Positions 8,694 through 17,195 of a stretch of 64,000 bases of DNA are shown piece by piece. The DNA is from Planctomycetaceae bacterium (lineage in GTDB: Bacteria > Planctomycetota > Planctomycetia > Gemmatales > Gemmataceae), in assembly GCA_013823135.1 (NCBI GenBank), contig PNLP01000032.1, positions 17,407 to 81,406 on the forward strand. The letters are read 5' to 3'. The notes under the pieces are model-generated. The model worked only from the letters and a program-made list of their open reading frames with translations. It did not search any database and was not told the origin of the DNA. A program made the translations under genes and the position numbers. Numbering within the stretch: position 1 is the stretch's first letter; each line of letters opens with the position of its first letter.

Positions 8694-10385
8694 ATGACCA
8701 TAATGAAACACTGGCTGCGGCATTCGCTCGCAGCCTTCGGGATAGCGGCGGGAACAAGTTCTGCCATTGCCCAGGCTCCGGCAACTCTGCCGATTCCGGT
8801 TGAACCCGATTCGTCAGTCACTGCTCCTCTCGCGGCGGGAGAGACGCTACCACCGGCAGCACCGCCACCAACTGCGGCTGGCCCCTTGGCACCCTGTGCG
8901 GAATGTGGCGACTTTAACTTCAAGAAGGTTCCACCGGTCCGCGCCTTGCCACGGCTTGGGATGTTCGCCATCCCACCGTCCGGCCCCGGATACTACAGCG
9001 CCCTTGACGCCCTCCGCGGGCAATGCAAGGAGAAGCCGCCACAGTCTGGCTATCCGTCCTTCGCACTGATGCCGGGGTCGTTATTCGATGCGGACTGGCG
9101 ATACCTCGACGATCCGAAGACGCCGCCAACCGACTGGTCCGAACGTCTGAAACGCATCCACATCGGCTCGGACTGGTTGTTCTCGACCGGTGGTTCGGCT
9201 TGGTACCGGTATCTCTCCGAGACCAACACGCGGCTCACGGGCAAGAACAACGACTACGGCCAATACCGTGCCCGTGTGTACGGCGACCTGTGGTACAAGG
9301 ACCTCTTTCGTGTGTACGCTGAAGGGATCTTTGCGGGCACCTCGGGCCTCGACGTCCCGGGTCTGCCAATCGACACGAACCAGAACGACTTCCTCAACTT
9401 GTTCGTGGATGTGAAACTCGGCGAAATCGCGGACAACGCGATCTACGGCCGGGTCGGTCGCCAGGAGTTGCTCTTCGGCTCACAGCGGTTGGTCTCCCCG
9501 CTCGACTGGGCCAACACCCGCCGCACGTTCCAGGGTGCGCGAATCATGTCCACAGGGGACAAGTTCAACTTCGATGCATTCTGGGCTCAGCCCGTGCTAC
9601 CGAACGCTAGGGGAATCGACTCGGTCGATACCAACGTCAACTTCGCCGGTTTGTGGGGCACCTACAAACCCAAGAAGGGGACCGCCGTGGACCTGTACTA
9701 CCTGTTGTTCGACAACCGGAGCAGGGTCGTCCAGAACGGGATCAACCGCGCCCCCAACACGATCAACACGATCGGCTCGCGGTACTCTGGCGACAAGGAC
9801 AGCCGGTTCCTGTGGGACTTCGAAGGCGCTCTGCAGTTCGGTCAGCAGGGGACGAACAACCTCTTCGCGGGGATGGGGACCGCCGGCGTGGGTTACCACC
9901 CGAAGGACGTGGCCTGGAACCCGACCTTTTGGCTGTACTACGACTACGCCAGCGGCGACAACAACCCGAACACGGGGACGTTCACGACGTTCAATCAGTT
10001 GTTCCCGTTCGGCCACTACTACCTCGGCTGGGCCGACGTCGTGGGTCGCCAGAACATCCACGACGTGAACGTCTCGCTCACGTTGTACCCGGCGAAGTGG
10101 ATGACGCTGTGGTTCCAGGCCCACAACTTCTGGCTCGCTAGCTCGAAGGATGCACTGTACGGCCCGGCTGGCGGTTCGCTCCGCCGCGACGCGACGGGTG
10201 CGGCCGGGAACTTCGTCGGCAACGAACTGGACTCGATCGTGAACTTCCACCTGACCAAGCGAACCGACCTGTTGGTCTCGTACTCGTACCTGTTCGCAGG
10301 CAGCTTCTTGCAGAAGACGCTCCCAGCCGGCTCGGGTTCCGCTAACACCAGCACCCTGGCGATGATCCTCAACTACCGCTGGTGA
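8694..10385 (+). CDS. Alginate-export-type outer-membrane porin
   Basis: The 563-residue protein has a signal peptide (MTIMKHWLRHSLAAFGIAAG, cleavage near AIAQA), a Pro/Ala-rich linker, and from about residue 150 a beta-barrel pattern: alternating aromatic strands such as WYRYLSETNTRL, YRARVYGDLWYKDLFRVYAEG, GRVGRQELLFGSQRLVSPLD and a C-terminal strand ending NYRW. The RQEL(L)xGSQRLVS/D-W-xNTRR(T)F section is typical of the alginate-export (AlgE-like, PF13372) barrel family. In planctomycetes such proteins are usually outer-membrane channels of unknown substrate. The ATG at 8694 is chosen because the signal peptide starts there; an ATG at 8703 is equally possible, and the longer upstream frame adds no plausible sequence. 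A terminator follows. Confidence 0.85.
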   Translation: MTIMKHWLRHSLAAFGIAAGTSSAIAQAPATLPIPVEPDSSVTAPLAAGETLPPAAPPPTAAGPLAPCAECGDFNFKKVPPVRALPRLGMFAIPPSGPGYYSALDALRGQCKEKPPQSGYPSFALMPGSLFDADWRYLDDPKTPPTDWSERLKRIHIGSDWLFSTGGSAWYRYLSETNTRLTGKNNDYGQYRARVYGDLWYKDLFRVYAEGIFAGTSGLDVPGLPIDTNQNDFLNLFVDVKLGEIADNAIYGRVGRQELLFGSQRLVSPLDWANTRRTFQGARIMSTGDKFNFDAFWAQPVLPNARGIDSVDTNVNFAGLWGTYKPKKGTAVDLYYLLFDNRSRVVQNGINRAPNTINTIGSRYSGDKDSRFLWDFEGALQFGQQGTNNLFAGMGTAGVGYHPKDVAWNPTFWLYYDYASGDNNPNTGTFTTFNQLFPFGHYYLGWADVVGRQNIHDVNVSLTLYPAKWMTLWFQAHNFWLASSKDALYGPAGGSLRRDATGAAGNFVGNELDSIVNFHLTKRTDLLVSYSYLFAGSFLQKTLPAGSGSANTSTLAMILNYRW

Positions 10386-10410
10386 GTTGTTGATGTGGTG
10401 GTTCTCGGAG

Positions 10411-10441
10411 CAATCCTGGCACGCAGTGCCAGGATTGTTTT
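10411..10441 (+). terminator. Intrinsic terminator after the porin gene
   Basis: Perfect 11-bp stem (CAATCCTGGCA with TGCCAGGATTG), 5-base loop, then TTTT. It starts 26 bases after the porin stop. Confidence 0.8.
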
Positions 10442-10492
10442 GCATACGGTCGCTCGTTGACCACGCGATGGCAGGCGGGTAGGCTTTCGGGT

Positions 10493-10720
10493 ATGGATTA
10501 CACGCATCTCATCACGATCGAATCTGGGAAACGCAGCGGTCAACCGTGCATCCGTGGGCTTCGGATGACAGTTCGCGATGTGCTCGAATACTTCGCCGGT
10601 GGAATGTCGGTCGAGGAGATTCTCGCTGACTTCCCGGACCTGACCGCAGAAGAGATCCGAGCGTGTCTGGCGTTTGCCGCGGACCGAGAGCGGCGGCTGT
10701 GGGTGGTTCCTGCCGCATGA
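10493..10720 (+). CDS. DUF433 protein (antitoxin-like)
   Basis: This 75-residue protein reads ITIESGKRSGQPCIRGLRM, VRDVLEYFAGGMSVEEIL, DFPDLTAEEIRACLAFAAD. This is the complete DUF433 fold: a short beta segment with GxPxIxGxR followed by a winged-helix-like region. DUF433 proteins are usually encoded just before a DUF5615 (PIN-like) protein and are regarded as antitoxin-like. Here the stop overlaps the start of a truncated DUF5615-like frame by ATGA. The ATG at 10493 begins the domain directly; an upstream in-frame ATG at 10457 adds 12 residues of no recognisable content. Confidence 0.85.
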   Translation: MDYTHLITIESGKRSGQPCIRGLRMTVRDVLEYFAGGMSVEEILADFPDLTAEEIRACLAFAADRERRLWVVPAA

Positions 10721-10800
10721 AACTCCTGTTCGACCAGAACCTGTCTCATCGAGTTTCCCGGTTCAGCCCACCTTCGCGGTCCGATCGCTTATTTTGCTAG
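10717..10800 (+). pseudogene. Truncated DUF5615 (PIN-like toxin) remnant
   Basis: The ATG at 10717 overlaps the DUF433 stop in an ATGA. The frame encodes only 27 residues and begins MKLLFDQNLSHRV, the diagnostic N-terminus of DUF5615 proteins including the acidic residue of the FDQNLS motif. After about 14 codons the similarity ends (SRFSPPSRSDRLFC) and a stop follows. Family members are about 110-120 residues, so roughly 90% is missing. The next gene begins 27 bases later, so the rest was deleted rather than frameshifted. A functional product is unlikely. Confidence 0.75.
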
Positions 10801-10827
10801 GCTCCTTCCCTCTCCACGGAGTTTCTC

Positions 10828-12174
10828 GTGTCGCGTATCACACGTCGAGAGTTCTCGAAAGCCGCCACGGTTGCGGGTGTTGCCACTGCCGTTTCTGCCA
10901 GCCGGGTGCGTGGTGCGAATGAGCGAGTTCGCATCGGGTTCATCGGTGTCGGCAACCGCGGCGACCAGGTTCTCAGTGCGTTCCTCGAACACAAGGACGC
11001 CGACGTTGCCGCCGTGTGCGACATCTATCAGCCCTACGTCGATTTCGCTTGCAAGAAGATTGGCGGCACCCCCGAGCAATTTCGCGACTACCGCAAACTG
11101 CTCGCGCGCAAGGATCTCGACGCGGTCGTCATCAACACACCGGATCACTGGCACGCCCTGCAATGCATCCACGCCTGTGAGGCCGGGAAGGATGTGTATG
11201 TCGAGAAGCCGTTGAGCCTGTGCGTGGCCGAGGGCCGCGCGATGGTGAAGGCCGGTCGCGACAACAAGCGAGTCGTGCAGTGCGGCATTCAACGACTCTC
11301 CAGCCCCATGTGTGCGGAAGCGGCCGAGATCGTGCGCAGCGGCGGCATCGGCAAGGTGACGGCGGTGCGGGCCTTCCACGTCCAGAACGAATGGCCCAAG
11401 GGAATCGGCAGCCCGGCCGATGAGAACCCGCCGGAGGGGTTCGACTGGGATGCGTGGACCGGGCCAGCACCATTGCGAAAGTACAACAAGAACCGCTCGT
11501 TCTACCGCTTCCGCTGGTTCTACGACTACTCGGGCGGCCAACTCACCAACTTTGGCGTCCACTACCTCGCACAGATCCACCGTTCACTTGGTGTCGATGC
11601 CCCGCTGTCGGTCGTCGCGCTTGGCGGCAAGTTCGGGAACTACGACAACCGTGAGGTGCCCGACACGCTGGAAGTGCTGTGGCACTACCCCGGCGATACG
11701 CTCGTCACGTTCTCGCAGTTCAACGCGACCGGTGCGCCGCCCGCCGGGAAACCGTGCGAGATTGAGTTCCGCGGCACGAAGGGGACCATGTACTTCCGCC
11801 CGAACGGCTACGAGATCGTGCCCGAGGTGGTGACGCCGAACGAATTCGCGGCGCGCTCACCGATCAACCGGGCGCTCGAAAAAGGCTGGCGGGAAGGGGC
11901 GAAGGCTCAGATCGAAGCGAAGAAGTTGGACGCCCCGATCAAGGACGCAGACCACGCCCGCAACTTCCTCGATTGCGTGAAGTCACGCAAGACCCCGAGT
12001 TGCGATGTGGAATACGGACACCGCTGCACGACGGCCGCGATCATCGCAAACCTTGCCCACCGCACGCGGTCGTTCCTGGAGTGGGATGACAAGGCTGAGC
12101 GGTTCACGAACAGCCCCGCCGCGAACAAAATGCTGAGTTACGACTACCGGGAACCGTACAAGTTCCCGGTTTAG
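10828..12174 (+). CDS. Tat-exported Gfo/Idh/MocA-family oxidoreductase
   Basis: The protein has 448 residues with a GTG start preceded by ACGGAG at 7 bases. A twin-arginine signal is present (ITRREFSKAATVAG). The Rossmann domain begins at about 32 with RIGFIGVGNRGDQVL and includes AAVCDIY, and the NAD(P)-proximal motif is VINTPDHWHA...CEAGKDVYVEKPLSL (EKP lysine conserved). The C-terminal alpha/beta domain has FRWFYDYSGGQLTNFGVHYL and ends with AANKMLSYDYREPYKFPV. These enzymes oxidise or rearrange sugars and inositols; exported copies are numerous in planctomycetes and their substrates are mostly unknown. A second, divergent member is at 40311-41720. No operon partner is evident. Confidence 0.9.
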   Translation: MSRITRREFSKAATVAGVATAVSASRVRGANERVRIGFIGVGNRGDQVLSAFLEHKDADVAAVCDIYQPYVDFACKKIGGTPEQFRDYRKLLARKDLDAVVINTPDHWHALQCIHACEAGKDVYVEKPLSLCVAEGRAMVKAGRDNKRVVQCGIQRLSSPMCAEAAEIVRSGGIGKVTAVRAFHVQNEWPKGIGSPADENPPEGFDWDAWTGPAPLRKYNKNRSFYRFRWFYDYSGGQLTNFGVHYLAQIHRSLGVDAPLSVVALGGKFGNYDNREVPDTLEVLWHYPGDTLVTFSQFNATGAPPAGKPCEIEFRGTKGTMYFRPNGYEIVPEVVTPNEFAARSPINRALEKGWREGAKAQIEAKKLDAPIKDADHARNFLDCVKSRKTPSCDVEYGHRCTTAAIIANLAHRTRSFLEWDDKAERFTNSPAANKMLSYDYREPYKFPV

Positions 12175-12208
12175 TCCAGAGGAGTGAAAACCGCCTGCTG
12201 TGATCGAG

Positions 12209-12291
12209 TGCCCAGGAGAGGACTTGAACCTCCACGGGATTGCTCCCGCCAGCCCCTCAAGCTGGTGCGTCTGCCATTCCGCCACCTGGGC
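12209..12291 (-). tRNA. tRNA-Leu (anticodon GAG)
   Basis: Reading the minus strand from 12291: acceptor GCCCAGG pairs with CCTGGGC; the D arm has GCG/CGC; anticodon stem CCAGC/GCTGG encloses loop TTGAGGG (anticodon GAG, reading CTC/CTT); the long variable arm CGGGAGCAATCCCG is class II; T arm is GGAGG-TTCAAGT-CCTCT; discriminator is A. Length 83. The terminal CCA is not encoded. Confidence 0.95.
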
Positions 12292-12403
12292 AACACAGGA
12301 ATTATGGTGGGCGGCGAGAAGGTTTCAAGAGGGGAAATGCAGCGGAGTGCAACCCCTCGTGATTTTTCACCTTCCGCAAGGCCCAACTCCCGCCTGCGAG
12401 CCA

Positions 12404-13435
12404 TCACACCGGCGGCGGGTTGCGCTCCACGAATCCCCGCTGGTGCCAGTACGGATAGGCCAGGGTCACCGCGCTGGCCGCGTCCAGTTTGGCTACCTGG
12501 GCAGGGGTCAGCGCCCAACCGGTCGCGCCGATGTTGTCGCGCAGTTGCTGTTCGTCGCGTGCCCCGATGATGACCGTCGCAACCGTCGGTCGCTGTAACA
12601 GCCAGTTCAACGCGACCTGCGGCAGTGTCTTGCCGGTTTCCTTCGCAACCGCGTCGAGCGCATCCACGACCTTGAACACGTACTCGTCCGCAACCGGCGG
12701 CCCCTTCTCGTTGCTCACCTGGCTGTTCAGTCGGCTCGTCTTCGGGAGTGGTTGCCCGCGGCGCAACTTCCCGGTGAGGCGACCCCAGCCGAGCGGGCTC
12801 CACACAACTGCCCCGACGCCCTGATCCAAACCCAGCGGCATCAACTCCCACTCGTAGTCGCGGCCAACCAGCGAGTAATACGCTTGATGTGCGACGTACC
12901 GACTCCAGCCATACCGCTCGGAAACTGCCAGCGACTTCATCAGGTGCCACCCGGAGAAGTTCGAGCAGCCGATGTACCGAATCTTGCCCGCTTTCACCAG
13001 ACCGTCGAGCGTGGACAGCGTTTCCTCGATGGGCGTGGTTGCGTCGAAGCCGTGCAGTTGGAACAGGTCGATGTAGTCGGTGCCGAGTCGCTTCAGTGCC
13101 GCCTCGCACGCCCGGATCAGGTGGAAGCGCGACGACCCCACGCTGTTCGGCTCGGCATCGAACCGGAAGGTGGCCTTGGTCGAGATCAGCACCTTGTCGC
13201 GCCGCCCCTTGATCGCCGCGCCGAGCACCTCTTCCGCGAGACCGCTGGAGTAGATGTCGGCGGAATCGAACATCGTCACGCCTGCATCGAGGCACACATC
13301 GACGAGCCGAGAAGCACCCTTGGAGTCGGTGTCGCCCCAGGCTTTGAAGAACTCGTTCCCGCCGCCGAACGTCCCCGTGCCCAGGCTCAGCACGGGAACC
13401 TTGAACCCCGACCGCCCCAGTTGACGGTATTCCAT
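12404..13435 (-). CDS. Aldo/keto reductase
   Basis: This 343-residue protein is a complete TIM-barrel aldo/keto reductase. The catalytic tetrad is readable: Asp57 and Tyr62 in MFDSADIYSSG, Lys87 in ISTKATF and His129 in DLFQLHGFD. The substrate-side motif GKIRYIGCSNFSGWH and the NADPH-binding ending VATVIIGARDEQQLRDN are typical of the YajO/Tas-like bacterial group. No signal peptide is present, so it is cytosolic. The physiological substrate cannot be inferred. It lies downstream of, and on the opposite strand to, the neighbouring plus-strand genes; tRNA-Leu shares its orientation. Confidence 0.93.
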   Translation of the reverse strand: MEYRQLGRSGFKVPVLSLGTGTFGGGNEFFKAWGDTDSKGASRLVDVCLDAGVTMFDSADIYSSGLAEEVLGAAIKGRRDKVLISTKATFRFDAEPNSVGSSRFHLIRACEAALKRLGTDYIDLFQLHGFDATTPIEETLSTLDGLVKAGKIRYIGCSNFSGWHLMKSLAVSERYGWSRYVAHQAYYSLVGRDYEWELMPLGLDQGVGAVVWSPLGWGRLTGKLRRGQPLPKTSRLNSQVSNEKGPPVADEYVFKVVDALDAVAKETGKTLPQVALNWLLQRPTVATVIIGARDEQQLRDNIGATGWALTPAQVAKLDAASAVTLAYPYWHQRGFVERNPPPV

Positions 13436-13512
13436 TGCGTTTCCTCAGCTAATGTGATCGCGCGATAGCGGGTATACTCGCGCCGCGGAATGTGCTTACG
13501 CGAGTCGGGTGG

Positions 13513-14355
13513 CTACTTCTTCGGGTCGAGTGCGTCGGTGAAGAACTTCACGACCGGAGCCACATCCTTCAGACCATGTGGGTGGTGATCCTGGCCGGGC
13601 TTCACGACTCGCTCGACGGGACCGCTCATCGCCTTGTAGCGGTCGTAAACCAACTCCGAGTTCTCGGCGTGTGGCACGACCGTGTCCTTGTCGCCATACA
13701 CGAGCAGTAGCGGGATCTTTGCCTTCGCCAGTGGTGCGAGGTTATCCACCGGGTTTAACTTGTACGCGAGAGCATCGGCATCGGTCTTGAAGTCGTAGGC
13801 GGCGAGCAACTTCTTCCATTCGCCCTCCGAGCCTTTGCCGGTGCCGAGTTTCTTCGGCATACCACCCGGCCAACTCTTGAAGTCGCACACGGCGTTGTCG
13901 AGGTACACCGCTAGCGTCCGTTCCGGGTGCGTGGCGGCCCAGTTCATGCAGTACAACCCGCCCCGGCTCAGGCCGATCAGGCCGGGCTTGGGGTGCAGGC
14001 CATACTCCTTCACCATCGCTTCGTGGAACGCCTCCCACGGCTTGATTGCCTTCGGGGAACCGAACAGGTCGGGCACCCTGACGTAGGCGAGGTGCCAGCC
14101 GGCTTTCACGAGTGCCACGTCCGCATCGGCGAACGCCCCGAAGAACTCGCCGCGCCACACCCAAGGCTTCCCAGCGAGGGCTTTCTCGGGAACCACGACG
14201 GTGGCGTCGAGGTCGCCCACCTTGAAGTCGTGCCGGGTGAAGCCTTGCCACTTGCTTGACTTACCGGGGAATGGTTTTGGTTCGTCGGCGTGTGCGACAG
14301 CGGGAAGGGCGGTTGAAAGGACCGTTGCGACAAGCAACAGCGTGCGTGTAGTCAT
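13513..14355 (-). CDS. Secreted alpha/beta hydrolase
   Basis: This 280-residue protein has a signal peptide (MTTRTLLLVATVLSTALPAVAHA|DEP). The nucleophile elbow is GLSRGG (Ser130), the acid lies in LLVYGDKDTVVP (Asp222 or Asp224), and the catalytic His is in the cluster GQDHHPHGL (257-260). The order Ser-Asp-His and the strand VPLLLVYG before the acid fit the alpha/beta hydrolase fold of secreted planctomycete esterases. The ester or glycoside substrate is not predictable. The gene follows the aldo/keto reductase start region by 78 bp on the same strand, without clear operon evidence. Confidence 0.88.
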   Translation of the reverse strand: MTTRTLLLVATVLSTALPAVAHADEPKPFPGKSSKWQGFTRHDFKVGDLDATVVVPEKALAGKPWVWRGEFFGAFADADVALVKAGWHLAYVRVPDLFGSPKAIKPWEAFHEAMVKEYGLHPKPGLIGLSRGGLYCMNWAATHPERTLAVYLDNAVCDFKSWPGGMPKKLGTGKGSEGEWKKLLAAYDFKTDADALAYKLNPVDNLAPLAKAKIPLLLVYGDKDTVVPHAENSELVYDRYKAMSGPVERVVKPGQDHHPHGLKDVAPVVKFFTDALDPKK

Positions 14356-14486
14356 GGAGTCACCAGATTCGGCGGGGAGGGAACAGCAGTTAATCTACGC
14401 GCTTTGCCACCTGGGAGGGTTGCTGGTTTCCTGCACCAGACCGAATCCCCGACAGGCTCTCGCGTCATGGGTCGCAATCAGCTAGA

Positions 14487-15452
14487 ATGTTTGAATATCC
14501 CTATTCTCTACCCGTGCCGGATTTCATGACCTCAGACACGTTCCAAAACACTTACCAACAGGCACTTGCTGCCCTCGATAGTCAACTCTCTCGCGTCAAC
14601 AGGGAACTGGCGACACTTGCCGCCGCCCGCCCCGCCGACCCCGATGCCGTTACGGCAGCAGTTCTTCGCGCCCAGCAAGCAGCCGAGTCGGTCGGCTCCG
14701 TTGTGGCTGAGGCTGCGGCCGCGGTCGGCGATCCACCTCCGCTCTGGGCGACCCGCGAAGAACTCGAATCGACAGCAGAGCGCATCACCGAGAAACTCAA
14801 GACGAACGCAGGAAACGCCCGGCGGTCGCGTCTTCAGGCGATCGCTTCGTCCCTGCTTGTCGCGCAAGTTCTGCACCCCCGTTGGAAAAAGGTTGTTCCT
14901 GCTCTTGATGCCCTCCGACTGCGGGCGGTGGCCCAACTTCAGGAAGTGGCTTCTGGTATGAATCCGCCAGACCTCCCCGGCCCGGTTGATGGTGGAGCCT
15001 GGCTGGCGTGGGCGTGGGAACTCCCGACTGAGGAAGTCGAGGATACTCTGGCTGTTGTGCGGGCTGTTGTCCCGGCCCTCGTCGAAGTGGTGTTGGAGAT
15101 CGACCCCGGGCACTGGGTCGTGATTGCTGAAGCGATCGCGATGCCCGAATCGCTCGGGTCAGGTCGCGACTCACATTCCGAGGCGGTGATTCCTCAGGCT
15201 GACCGTGTTTCCGACACCGCGTCTTCGATTCTCTCGGATATGGTGCCGATTGCAGACGAAGTGTCCATTCCAACTGGGACCGTGTTGCCAAGCGAGTCGT
15301 GGATTGGGGGGAAATCCGCCCCTGGTCTAAACCCGCTGTCGTCGAGCCACGATTCGTCCGTATTGCCCGGCCCCCGCGTCAAGCCCCGGAACAACCTGCC
15401 AGAATTGCCCCGCAAGATCGATGGCCACAAAGAAAAGAAGGGTGAGAGTTGA
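14487..15452 (+). CDS. Hypothetical protein, Ala/Glu-rich
   Basis: I do not recognise a family. The 321-residue product has an N-terminal helical, coiled-coil-like stretch rich in Ala, Glu and Arg (about 20-150; SQLSRVNRELATLAAARP, REELESTAERITEKL). A Trp-containing segment follows (AWLAWAWELPTEEVEDTL), then a hydrophobic helix (VRAVVPALVEVVLEI) and a low-complexity Ser/Pro-rich tail from about 230. There is no signal peptide. A second possible start is the ATG at 14526 (MTSDTF), which removes 13 residues. Coding status is supported by a long open frame with high-GC third positions and no competing frame. Confidence 0.55.
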   Translation: MFEYPYSLPVPDFMTSDTFQNTYQQALAALDSQLSRVNRELATLAAARPADPDAVTAAVLRAQQAAESVGSVVAEAAAAVGDPPPLWATREELESTAERITEKLKTNAGNARRSRLQAIASSLLVAQVLHPRWKKVVPALDALRLRAVAQLQEVASGMNPPDLPGPVDGGAWLAWAWELPTEEVEDTLAVVRAVVPALVEVVLEIDPGHWVVIAEAIAMPESLGSGRDSHSEAVIPQADRVSDTASSILSDMVPIADEVSIPTGTVLPSESWIGGKSAPGLNPLSSSHDSSVLPGPRVKPRNNLPELPRKIDGHKEKKGES

Positions 15453-15463
15453 TGGAATTGGAA

Positions 15464-15492
15464 CGAGCCACGGGGTTCGTACCCGTGGCTCG
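15464..15492. repeat. Short palindrome between convergent genes
   Basis: CGAGCCACGGG at 15464-15474 pairs with CCCGTGGCTCG at 15482-15492 around a 7-base loop. It lies between convergent gene ends (15452 plus and 15505 minus) and could serve as a bidirectional terminator. No T-run is present. Confidence 0.6.
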
Positions 15493-15504
15493 CGGACGCA
15501 CTTC

Positions 15505-17085
15505 TCAGCGAATCTTTGCCTTGAACTTGATCGTGCCAGACTGGCCCGGAAGGATCGTGCCTGGCAGTTCCCAACGCAAGATTACCGAACCCACCTCGTT
15601 CTCAGCCGTTGAGAAGTTCGACGGCCGATCCGTCTGGGCTGAACCCGGGATATACTCCAGCCGGCCACTCAGACTGTCGCTCACCACGATATCCGAGGCA
15701 GCCTTCGTTCCCGTGTTCGCGTAGCGAATGGTGACGGTCACGATCTCGCCTTGCTGCTTCGGTCCGGTCGGGTCGACGCACTTCGTCACCGTCAGCGGGC
15801 ACAGCGTCGGGTACGCCGTGAGTTGCTCGGGCTCGACATAAGTCCCTTCGACCTTCACGCCCAGCACTTGAGCGACCGCGGCCGGCCGGCTCATCCCGAT
15901 GAACATCGACGTGCCGATCTGGCCGATGTAAGCCGACGGGCGGACGCGGCCGATGAACTCGTTCGGCTTATCACGGGCGATGTTCGTGAGGATCTGCGTG
16001 CGTTCGATGAACCCGGCCGGGCGAAGTTCCCCCGTGTGCCCTGCAAGCCCGAGCTTCACGTCGATACCCGCGGGGATCATCTCCGCCTTGCGGATCACGA
16101 ACCGTGGCGAGCAGATGCACGCCAGGCACGAGGTTGTGACCTTCCGCTTGCCACCCATCGTATATTCAACGCCGACATCGGTGGCGTTCAACCCACCAAG
16201 CCGATTCTCCGGCCCGATACCGAGAGCGTCCTGCTTGTCGGCACCGTTCTCGAAGCATTCCTCTTTTGGCCCGCGTGGCCCCAGCAGCGGGTCGAAGAAC
16301 GGTACGCCCCAGTACGGGAACACGGGTGGCATTTGCGGAGCCGCGAGGAACTTTTCACCTGGGAAGAGGATGGTGCCCGGCACGGCCCTGGCCCACAGTT
16401 CTTCCTGTGGTGGCTTGCGGTTGCCGAGCCGCACGATCGCCATGAGCCGGCCGTTCTCGTTCGCAGTCTTCAGCGCGAGCTTCTCCGAATCCTCGGGGAT
16501 TTCGATTGGTGCGTCGGCCGAAGCCTCGGCGGGAATCGCCTTCTCCGGGTCTTCGAGGTAGATCACCTTCGTGATCAGCGTCCCCGCGAGCGCCCGGTCG
16601 ATGTCTGCCGGCGAGAACAGCAATGGAATCGGGAAATCCATGTACTTCATCCCGGGACGCGGGACGAGCACACCACGCAGTTCAACCTCGGGGTAAAGCG
16701 TCTTACCCGGTGCGTAGGGGAGGTTGCTCAACTCGAAGCGGTAGATGTATCCGGGCCGCAGGCCCAGAACGGTCGGCGCGTCGAACATCTTCGCAGCGGG
16801 CGACCCCGGGAACGCCGTCACGCGGACGCCCTTGGGGGCGAGGAACTTCGCAGCGACCAGTGGCGCTGGGGCGGGCAACGCGGGTGCCGTCGGGGCGATC
16901 GTTGGCACCATTGCGCCGAACGCAGCGACGGCACCGGGCGGTCCCATCCCTGGCACAGGATAGATTCCGGGCGGGCCGCTTCCTTTCACCAGCGTGATCC
17001 CCGACGTCGCGGAGGTTGCTGGTGGCGGAAGGGGCGGGCCGCCGATCGCCAGCGCCCCAATCAGGGGAAGGACTCCGACGTGCAT
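15505..17085 (-). CDS. Exported protein with C-terminal DUF11-type beta-sandwich
   Basis: The 526-residue protein has a weak N-terminal signal (HVGVLPLIGALAIGG), then a Pro/Gly/Ala-rich linker containing IYPVPGMGPPGAVA, also found in the next gene upstream. Residues about 80-200 have a beta-rich domain (RPGYIYRFELSNLPY, LYPEVELRG, ALAGTLITKVIYLEDPEKA) that parallels a domain of the neighbour (GQVYRLRLTQIL, AVSGNLVVKVIYLPDRDN). The C-terminal ~90 residues (KCVDPTGPKQQGEIVTVTIR, NTGTKAASDIVVSDSLSG, LPGTILPGQSGTI) are a DUF11-type repeat domain found in surface and secreted proteins. A Cys-rich patch (SCLACICSP) lies at about 320. No enzyme motif is visible; a cell-envelope role is inferred. Confidence 0.7.
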   Translation of the reverse strand: MHVGVLPLIGALAIGGPPLPPPATSATSGITLVKGSGPPGIYPVPGMGPPGAVAAFGAMVPTIAPTAPALPAPAPLVAAKFLAPKGVRVTAFPGSPAAKMFDAPTVLGLRPGYIYRFELSNLPYAPGKTLYPEVELRGVLVPRPGMKYMDFPIPLLFSPADIDRALAGTLITKVIYLEDPEKAIPAEASADAPIEIPEDSEKLALKTANENGRLMAIVRLGNRKPPQEELWARAVPGTILFPGEKFLAAPQMPPVFPYWGVPFFDPLLGPRGPKEECFENGADKQDALGIGPENRLGGLNATDVGVEYTMGGKRKVTTSCLACICSPRFVIRKAEMIPAGIDVKLGLAGHTGELRPAGFIERTQILTNIARDKPNEFIGRVRPSAYIGQIGTSMFIGMSRPAAVAQVLGVKVEGTYVEPEQLTAYPTLCPLTVTKCVDPTGPKQQGEIVTVTIRYANTGTKAASDIVVSDSLSGRLEYIPGSAQTDRPSNFSTAENEVGSVILRWELPGTILPGQSGTIKFKAKIR

Positions 17086-17106
17086 GGTGAACCCCGTTTA
17101 GTGACA

Positions 17107-17136
17107 AAGCCCACGGACCGCGTGATCCGTGGGCTT
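17107..17136 (-). terminator. Terminator-like hairpin between the two envelope genes
   Basis: Perfect 11-bp stem (AAGCCCACGGA with TCCGTGGGCTT), 8-base loop. On the minus strand it is followed by TTGTC only, so the T-run is weak. It would separate the 17196-18365 gene from the gene below it. Confidence 0.55.
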
Positions 17137-17153
17137 GTTAATGTCTTCATCCT

Positions 17154-17184
17154 GGCGAGCGGGGACGTGAGTCTTCCGCTCGCC
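17154..17184. repeat. Short family B palindrome copy
   Basis: GGCGAGCGGGGACGTGAGTC followed by TTCCGCTCGCC: the outer GGCGAGCGG pairs with CCGCTCGCC, and the left half matches the family B core at 6529 and 25487. It looks like a collapsed copy with most of the right arm lost. Confidence 0.75.
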
Positions 17185-17195
17185 ATTCGAATCGC

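Noticed and set aside
15421..15452. Possible remnant of palindrome family K in the C-terminus of the unknown gene 14487-15452
   Set aside because: Only about 11 bases (ATGGCCACAAA) match and no opposite arm is present, so chance cannot be excluded.
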